Source: Candidatus Melainabacteria bacterium (GTDB taxonomy: Bacteria; Cyanobacteriota; Vampirovibrionia; 2-02-FULL-35-15). Taken from it: a DNA stretch of 64,000 bases. Below are positions 60,363-64,000 of this stretch, in pieces. The position numbers and the translations under genes are program-made. The notes beneath the pieces were generated by a model. That model was not told where the DNA came from. It was given only the letters and a program-made list of their open reading frames with translations, and made no database searches. The stretch spans positions 1-64,000 of the forward strand of contig JAHFBG010000005.1 of NCBI GenBank assembly GCA_023250155.1. The letters run 5' to 3'. Numbering within the stretch: the first letter of the stretch is position 1; every line of letters begins with the position of its first letter.

Positions 60363-61139
60363 TTAAATCCCCATCCCATGAATATAGTCATCAAGGTTTT
60401 CTGGTGTATCTTTTTTGGTTTGTATGCCATTCTCTTCTAAGAACTTTGGGATTAGTTGTTGATCTAAGATTCCTTCTATTTTACTTGTAGTATTAGTTTC
60501 TTTAGATATGATTTTTATTGCACTTTCAAGTTCTTTAATTTTTGTAAGCAAACATTTTATAGCATCAGCTTCAGGATCAGGCATTAGATTATGATTTAGA
60601 GAATCTCTTTCTGAGATTTTTCTACCTTCATGAACCACTATACGAGCTGGGATTCCTATAACTGTAGAGTTTGGTGGCACATCTTTTATCACTACTGAGT
60701 TTGCACCGATTTGACAATTATCTCCTATTGTTATATTTCCAAGAATTTTTGCACCACAGCCTACTACTATATTATTTCCAAGGGTAGGATGTCGCTTTAC
60801 TTTTTTTGTACTTGTACCACCTAATGTAACTCCTTGATAAATAATTACATCACTACCGACTTCTGTAGTCTCACCTATAACTACACCTTTACCATGATCT
60901 ATAAACACTCTGTTACTGATTTTGGCACCAGGATGAATCTCAATTCCTGTAAGCCATCTAGAAAAGTGCGAGATAAATCTTGGGAGCACTGGTACTTGTA
61001 GCTTATAAAAAAAATGTGCAAACTTATGAAACATAAGTGCATGCAATCCTGGATAACAAAGCAAAACCTCAAGCCACATACCGGCTGCAGGATCTTTTGT
61101 CCGAATGTTTTTTATTTCATTGTTTAGCCAAAACAACAT
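60363..61139 (-). CDS. cysE: Serine O-acetyltransferase
   Basis: About 258 aa from the ATG at 61139, four bases after the cysK stop; a longer frame from 61184 would run into cysK. The N-terminal helical part has KDPAAGMWLEVLLCYPGLHA and RFISHFSRWLTGIEIHPGAK, then left-handed beta-helix repeats with the catalytic IDHGKGVVIGETTEVGSDVI and the family's VTLGGTSTKKVKRHPTLGNN. It makes O-acetylserine for CysK. The C-terminal 70 residues are a charged extension, longer than in E. coli; the CysK-binding C-terminal Ile is present (GMGI). It is coupled translationally to cysK. Confidence 0.94.
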   Translation of the reverse strand: MLFWLNNEIKNIRTKDPAAGMWLEVLLCYPGLHALMFHKFAHFFYKLQVPVLPRFISHFSRWLTGIEIHPGAKISNRVFIDHGKGVVIGETTEVGSDVIIYQGVTLGGTSTKKVKRHPTLGNNIVVGCGAKILGNITIGDNCQIGANSVVIKDVPPNSTVIGIPARIVVHEGRKISERDSLNHNLMPDPEADAIKCLLTKIKELESAIKIISKETNTTSKIEGILDQQLIPKFLEENGIQTKKDTPENLDDYIHGMGI

Positions 61140-61143
61140 AATA

Positions 61144-62112
61144 TTATTTGGACATTGCCATTGCAGGTTCTGCCAAATCAGCAAACAAAGCTGTTGATAA
61201 GTACCTTTCCCCTGTACTTGGTAGAATAGTCACTATTAGTTTTCCTTTATTTTCAGGTCTCTTACCTATTTCAAGAGCAGCAAATACTGCAGCTCCTGAG
61301 CTAATACCAGCTAAGATTCCTTCTTCTTTAGCTAGCTTACGTCCATATTCTAAAGCTTGATCACTTGAGACATGGAAGACTTCATCTATCACTGATCTAT
61401 CTAATATATCAGGAACGAATCCAGCTCCTATACCTTGTATCTTATGAGGTGACGGTGAACCACCAGCCAACACAGGGGATTCTTTAGGCTCTATTGCTAT
61501 AAGCTTCACAGAAGATTTTTTTTGTTTTAAAACTTGCCCACATCCTGAAATTGTCCCACCTGTTCCAACCCCACTAATTACAATATCTACTTTTCCATCA
61601 GTATCATTCCAGATTTCTTCTGCCGTAGTAAGTCTATGAATTAGAGGGTTTGCTAAATTTTTAAACTGTTGAAGCATAAGAGCATTTGGAGTTTCTTTTA
61701 CTATTTCTTCTGCTTTTGCCACAGCACCTTTCATCCCTAAAGCACCTGGAGTAAGCACAAGCTCAGCACCAAAAGCTTTTAGTAATACTCTTCTTTCCAT
61801 ACTCATAGTATCTGGCATTGTTAAAATCAATCTATAACCCTTTGCAGCAGAAACAAAAGCAAGAGCAATTCCTGTGTTTCCGCTAGTAGGCTCTACAAGC
61901 ACTGTTTGACCAGGTTTAATTTTCCCTTCTTTTTCAGCTTCCCTAATCATACTCACACCAATTCTGTCTTTTACAGAACCAAGTGGATTCTGACTCTCTA
62001 ATTTACATGCAATTATTGTAGATGGATCTAGTCCATATTGTTTGTTTAACTTATTTAATCTTACTAATGGAGTGTTTCCTATTAACTCAGTTACATCATT
62101 TGCTAATTTCAT
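61144..62112 (-). CDS. cysK: Cysteine synthase (O-acetylserine sulfhydrylase)
   Basis: 322 aa. PLP lysine K48 in [12 protein letters not shown], the substrate loop [12 protein letters not shown], the [10 protein letters not shown] phosphate-binding loop and [10 protein letters not shown] are in place. The end [20 protein letters not shown] is typical. Converts O-acetylserine and sulfide to cysteine. AAGGAG lies just upstream of the ATG. It is the first gene of a cysK-cysE pair, and a long structured-RNA candidate lies 100-300 nt upstream. Cystathionine beta-synthase is related, but length and the CysE partnership support CysK. Confidence 0.95.
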   Translation of the reverse strand: MKLANDVTELIGNTPLVRLNKLNKQYGLDPSTIIACKLESQNPLGSVKDRIGVSMIREAEKEGKIKPGQTVLVEPTSGNTGIALAFVSAAKGYRLILTMPDTMSMERRVLLKAFGAELVLTPGALGMKGAVAKAEEIVKETPNALMLQQFKNLANPLIHRLTTAEEIWNDTDGKVDIVISGVGTGGTISGCGQVLKQKKSSVKLIAIEPKESPVLAGGSPSPHKIQGIGAGFVPDILDRSVIDEVFHVSSDQALEYGRKLAKEEGILAGISSGAAVFAALEIGKRPENKGKLIVTILPSTGERYLSTALFADLAEPAMAMSK

Positions 62113-62222
62113 AGAGTTCTCCTTTTTGATTGTTTTAATTATATAACAGTCATAGAGATCTGTTAAAAAATCGAAGATAAACTAGATACAAAAAGCCTAA
62201 TCTTTAAAACAATCTATTAATA

Positions 62223-62419
62223 TCAACTTAAGCAGTTATAAATGTAAGACTCACCTGCCAAGCGCAGGAGCCGGACAGCCCGAGGGAACCTCTTAATAAC
62301 TTTTGTTCTAAGCTTTAATAACATAAGTACAACACAACTTAGAATTGATTTGCCAAGAACCCCGATGGCTTTGGAAGGCTCCAAGCTAGCATGGTGAGTC
62401 AACAATATGCTTAAGTTGA
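62223..62419. ncRNA. Structured RNA candidate, 6S-like
   Basis: A 197-nt segment with ends TCAACTTAAGC/GCTTAAGTTGA (11 bp) and an inner 8-bp stem GACTCACC/GGTGAGTC at 62248-62255 and 62393-62400. Further pairing continues inward (GGAGCC/GGCTCC, AGCC/GGCT, TTCTAAG/CTTAGAA), with an open middle. GC reaches well above the surroundings, and there is no good ORF. A long rod with a central bubble is the shape of 6S RNA, but no diagnostic sequence was matched. It lies upstream of cysK on the minus strand and could alternatively be a leader; the strand is undetermined. Confidence 0.5.
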
Positions 62420-62434
62420 CGTGTCTTGAAATAA

Positions 62435-63001
62435 CTAGCTTTTAAACAATCCTTGTAACTTCTTAAACTCTTCACTTCCAGCTTCATAAGCCATTTCAAA
62501 AAGCACTGTTTCTACAGAGCTTACGATTCCACCAGCATTTGATATCTTTTGAATAGCAATGTCTTTATTATGTGAAAGTCTTGTAGTTATAGCATCACAA
62601 ACTAAATGCACCTGAAATCCATTGTTCATTAAGTCTAAAGATGTTTGTAAAACGCATACATGTGCTTCAATTCCACATACTGCAACTTTGGAAATCTTTT
62701 TTTCTTTTAGTTTTTCTATAAACCCAGCTTGTCCACAACAACTCATTGTTTTTTTTGTAAAGTATTCAGCATCACTCAAGCACTCTTTCAATTCACAAAT
62801 TGTAGGTCCAAGTTTTTCAGGAACATGCTCTGAAACAAGTATAGGTACTTTATATATATTCGAGCCTGAAAGTAATAATTTTATATGTTTAATAGTTTCA
62901 TTGTTATTATGCAAAACAGGAATAAATCTTTCTTGATAATCTACAAGCAAGACTGCTGAGTTTTCTCTTGTGAACAGTGCTGGATGTCGCTTACCACTCA
63001 T
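62435..63001 (-). CDS. Isochorismatase-family cysteine hydrolase
   Basis: 188 aa. The catalytic triad is visible: D21 in SAVLLVDYQERF, a lysine at 83-84 in AEYFTKKTMSCCG, and C116 in VCGIEAHVCVLQTSLDL with the cis-peptide before it. These hydrolases act on isochorismate, nicotinamide, ureidoacrylate or other amides; YcaC-like members resemble this one in length. The substrate is unknown. The ATG lies inside the end of the 120-aa gene (11-nt overlap), so the two are translationally coupled; the pair follows gatA. Confidence 0.88.
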   Translation of the reverse strand: MSGKRHPALFTRENSAVLLVDYQERFIPVLHNNNETIKHIKLLLSGSNIYKVPILVSEHVPEKLGPTICELKECLSDAEYFTKKTMSCCGQAGFIEKLKEKKISKVAVCGIEAHVCVLQTSLDLMNNGFQVHLVCDAITTRLSHNKDIAIQKISNAGGIVSSVETVLFEMAYEAGSEEFKKLQGLFKS

Positions 63002-63353
63002 CGCGATGATCCTGTTCCTTTTTTTCTTCCATTTGTCGCTTTATAACCACTAGTTGCTTTTCTCCAATTTCTTTTTTTATTTTCCCTTTTGTAATCAATT
63101 CTTTTTTATTTCTTTGTTCTCCTTTTTTAACAAGCATTCTACCCTCATAAATCAATGCTTGTGCTTCTTGCAAGCGTTTTTGTAAATGTTTATCCGTAGT
63201 ATCAACAATTGGAATTGTATTATTTGCAACAGCCATATTTTCACCCGGTGCATTGCCAGAATCACTACCTGTAAGCATTGAAAAAATATTTGCTAATGCT
63301 GGATTTCCAATCAATATACAAAAAGCTAAAATTACAAATACAATTTTTTTCAT
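62991..63353 (-). CDS. Small secreted protein, 120 aa
   Basis: Signal peptide MKKIVFVILAFCILIGNPAL with cleavage after ALA. The mature part has a Gly/Asn-rich spacer, then a charged helix (HLQKRLQEAQALIYEGRMLV, then KKELITKGKIKKEIGEKQLV). It looks like a periplasmic coiled-coil protein. No family is recognised. It starts 3 nt after the gatA stop and overlaps the hydrolase by 11 nt, so the three genes form an operon. Confidence 0.7.
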   Translation of the reverse strand: MKKIVFVILAFCILIGNPALANIFSMLTGSDSGNAPGENMAVANNTIPIVDTTDKHLQKRLQEAQALIYEGRMLVKKGEQRNKKELITKGKIKKEIGEKQLVVIKRQMEEKKEQDHRDEW

Positions 63354-63356
63354 TGG

Positions 63357-64000
63357 TTAAACTAAAACTGGTACCTTATTTTCAAACTTACAAACCCCTT
63401 CAAAAGCATACGATGCATCCAATAAAAGCTCTTCTCCAAGTGCAGGAGCAATAATCTGTAATCCAATTGGAAGTTTTTTAGAATCAAATCCACAAGGAAG
63501 AGAAATGGCTGGCAAACCAGCTAAGCTAGCTGGTATTGTAGCAATATCTGAAAGATACATGCTCAGCGGATCTTCTACCTTTGCCCCAAATTCAAACGCA
63601 GTCGTAGGACATGTAGGAGAAATAAGAAGATCAACCTTTTCAAAAGAATTCAAGAAGTCTTGTGTCACAAGCTTTCTGACTTGCTGTGCTTTTTTATAGT
63701 ATGCATCATAATAGCCTGAACTTAAGGCATAAGTCCCAAGCATAATTCTTCTTTTCACTTCCTGCCCAAAACCTTCTTGTCTTGTACTCATATACATAGG
63801 TAGAATTTCTTTTGCTCCACCAGTTCTATAACCATACTTAACACCATCATATCTAGCTAGATTTGAGCTTGCTTCAGCAGTTGCAACAATATAATAAATT
63901 GGGACAGCATATTTTACATTTGGTAGGGAGACTTCCACAATTTCTGCTCCAAGATCTTTAAAAATTTGAACCGATTTCTCTATGGACTTTCTTACTTCAG
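63357..64000 (-). CDS. gatA: Glu-tRNA(Gln) amidotransferase subunit A, 3' part
   Basis: The coding sequence runs off the right edge of the window, so the N-terminal two-thirds, including the catalytic Ser-Lys motif, is missing here. The visible 214 residues match Gat[81 protein letters not shown] and [20 protein letters not shown]. GatCAB converts Glu-tRNA(Gln) to Gln-tRNA(Gln). It is followed closely by a secreted-protein gene, an unusual operon partner. Confidence 0.94.
   Translation of the reverse strand, partial: EVRKSIEKSVQIFKDLGAEIVEVSLPNVKYAVPIYYIVATAEASSNLARYDGVKYGYRTGGAKEILPMYMSTRQEGFGQEVKRRIMLGTYALSSGYYDAYYKKAQQVRKLVTQDFLNSFEKVDLLISPTCPTTAFEFGAKVEDPLSMYLSDIATIPASLAGLPAISLPCGFDSKKLPIGLQIIAPALGEELLLDASYAFEGVCKFENKVPVLV

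Noticed and set aside
62223..62419. SRP RNA, RNase P RNA or a known riboswitch as identity for the structured region
   Set aside because: The SRP GGAAG/GCAGC loop, P RNA core words and common riboswitch words were looked for and not found. 6S is retained only by shape.

Overview
The window is about 64 kb of low-GC bacterial chromosome carrying mostly single genes and short operons. The organism looks diderm: it has a heptose-1-phosphate adenylyltransferase, a CtpA-type periplasmic protease, a FliA/WhiG-type sigma factor and large signal-peptide surface proteins. It uses the standard code, because TGA is a stop that is also exploited in a programmed prfB frameshift. My best guess is a non-photosynthetic relative of Cyanobacteria (Melainabacteria/Vampirovibrionia-like). 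The grounds are the low GC, a DUF1802 protein, cyanobacteria-like intergenic palindromes and many proteins I cannot place. This is inference and no search was run.

Layout. 0.1-4.6 kb: accessory-like segment with a BRO-N/DinD-like protein, a GNAT enzyme, a MocR-type regulator, an orphan protein, a possible transposase relic and palindromes. 4.5-9.5 kb: tRNA-Leu, citramalate synthase (cimA), a four-helix-bundle gene between AT-rich inverted repeats, dprA, a sigma factor and a small membrane protein. 9.8-13.3 kb: elbB, orphan proteins, DUF1802, and an ORF6N antirepressor broken by a frameshift. 13.3-17.0 kb: a giant secreted Kelch protein. 17.0-24.7 kb: rlmN, ctpA, cca, a penicillin-acylase-family enzyme, a 138-bp palindromic element and yajQ. 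24.8-30.5 kb: an orphan protein, a VTT-family membrane protein, hisC, a glycosyltransferase, pstB-rfaE2 and two tiny genes.

30.7-37.3 kb is the least explained stretch: an internally duplicated orphan protein, a nucleotide-sugar dehydrogenase lacking the usual catalytic cysteine, a 665-aa protein with a PD-(D/E)XK nuclease signature, a GIY-YIG nuclease gene between inverted repeats, and two small CxxC proteins. 37.2-50.9 kb: ilvB, a tandem pair of orphan paralogues, polA, thiL with an in-frame palindromic insertion, a 1310-aa surface protein with a dockerin-like tail, and a Ppx/GppA-HD protein. 51.0-54.4 kb: translation block with tRNA-Leu(CAG), infC (TTG start), rpmI, rplT and prfB. 54.2-60.3 kb: an overlooked 59-aa gene, mnmG, an HD phosphohydrolase, a repeat-rich 663-aa protein and a relic of a second HD gene. 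60.4-64.0 kb: cysE, cysK, a structured-RNA candidate, a cysteine hydrolase, a small secreted protein and the 3' part of gatA.

The housekeeping genes cover branched-chain and histidine amino acids (citramalate route to 2-oxobutyrate, acetolactate synthase, hisC), cysteine synthesis, thiamine phosphate activation, tRNA maturation and modification, translation, DNA uptake and repair. Scattered among them are about ten orphan genes, most with strong AAGGAG-type ribosome sites and Ser/Pro/Asn-rich N-termini, plus many unrelated palindromic repeats, some of which have entered coding sequences. The palindromes and the orphan families are the most unusual features here.
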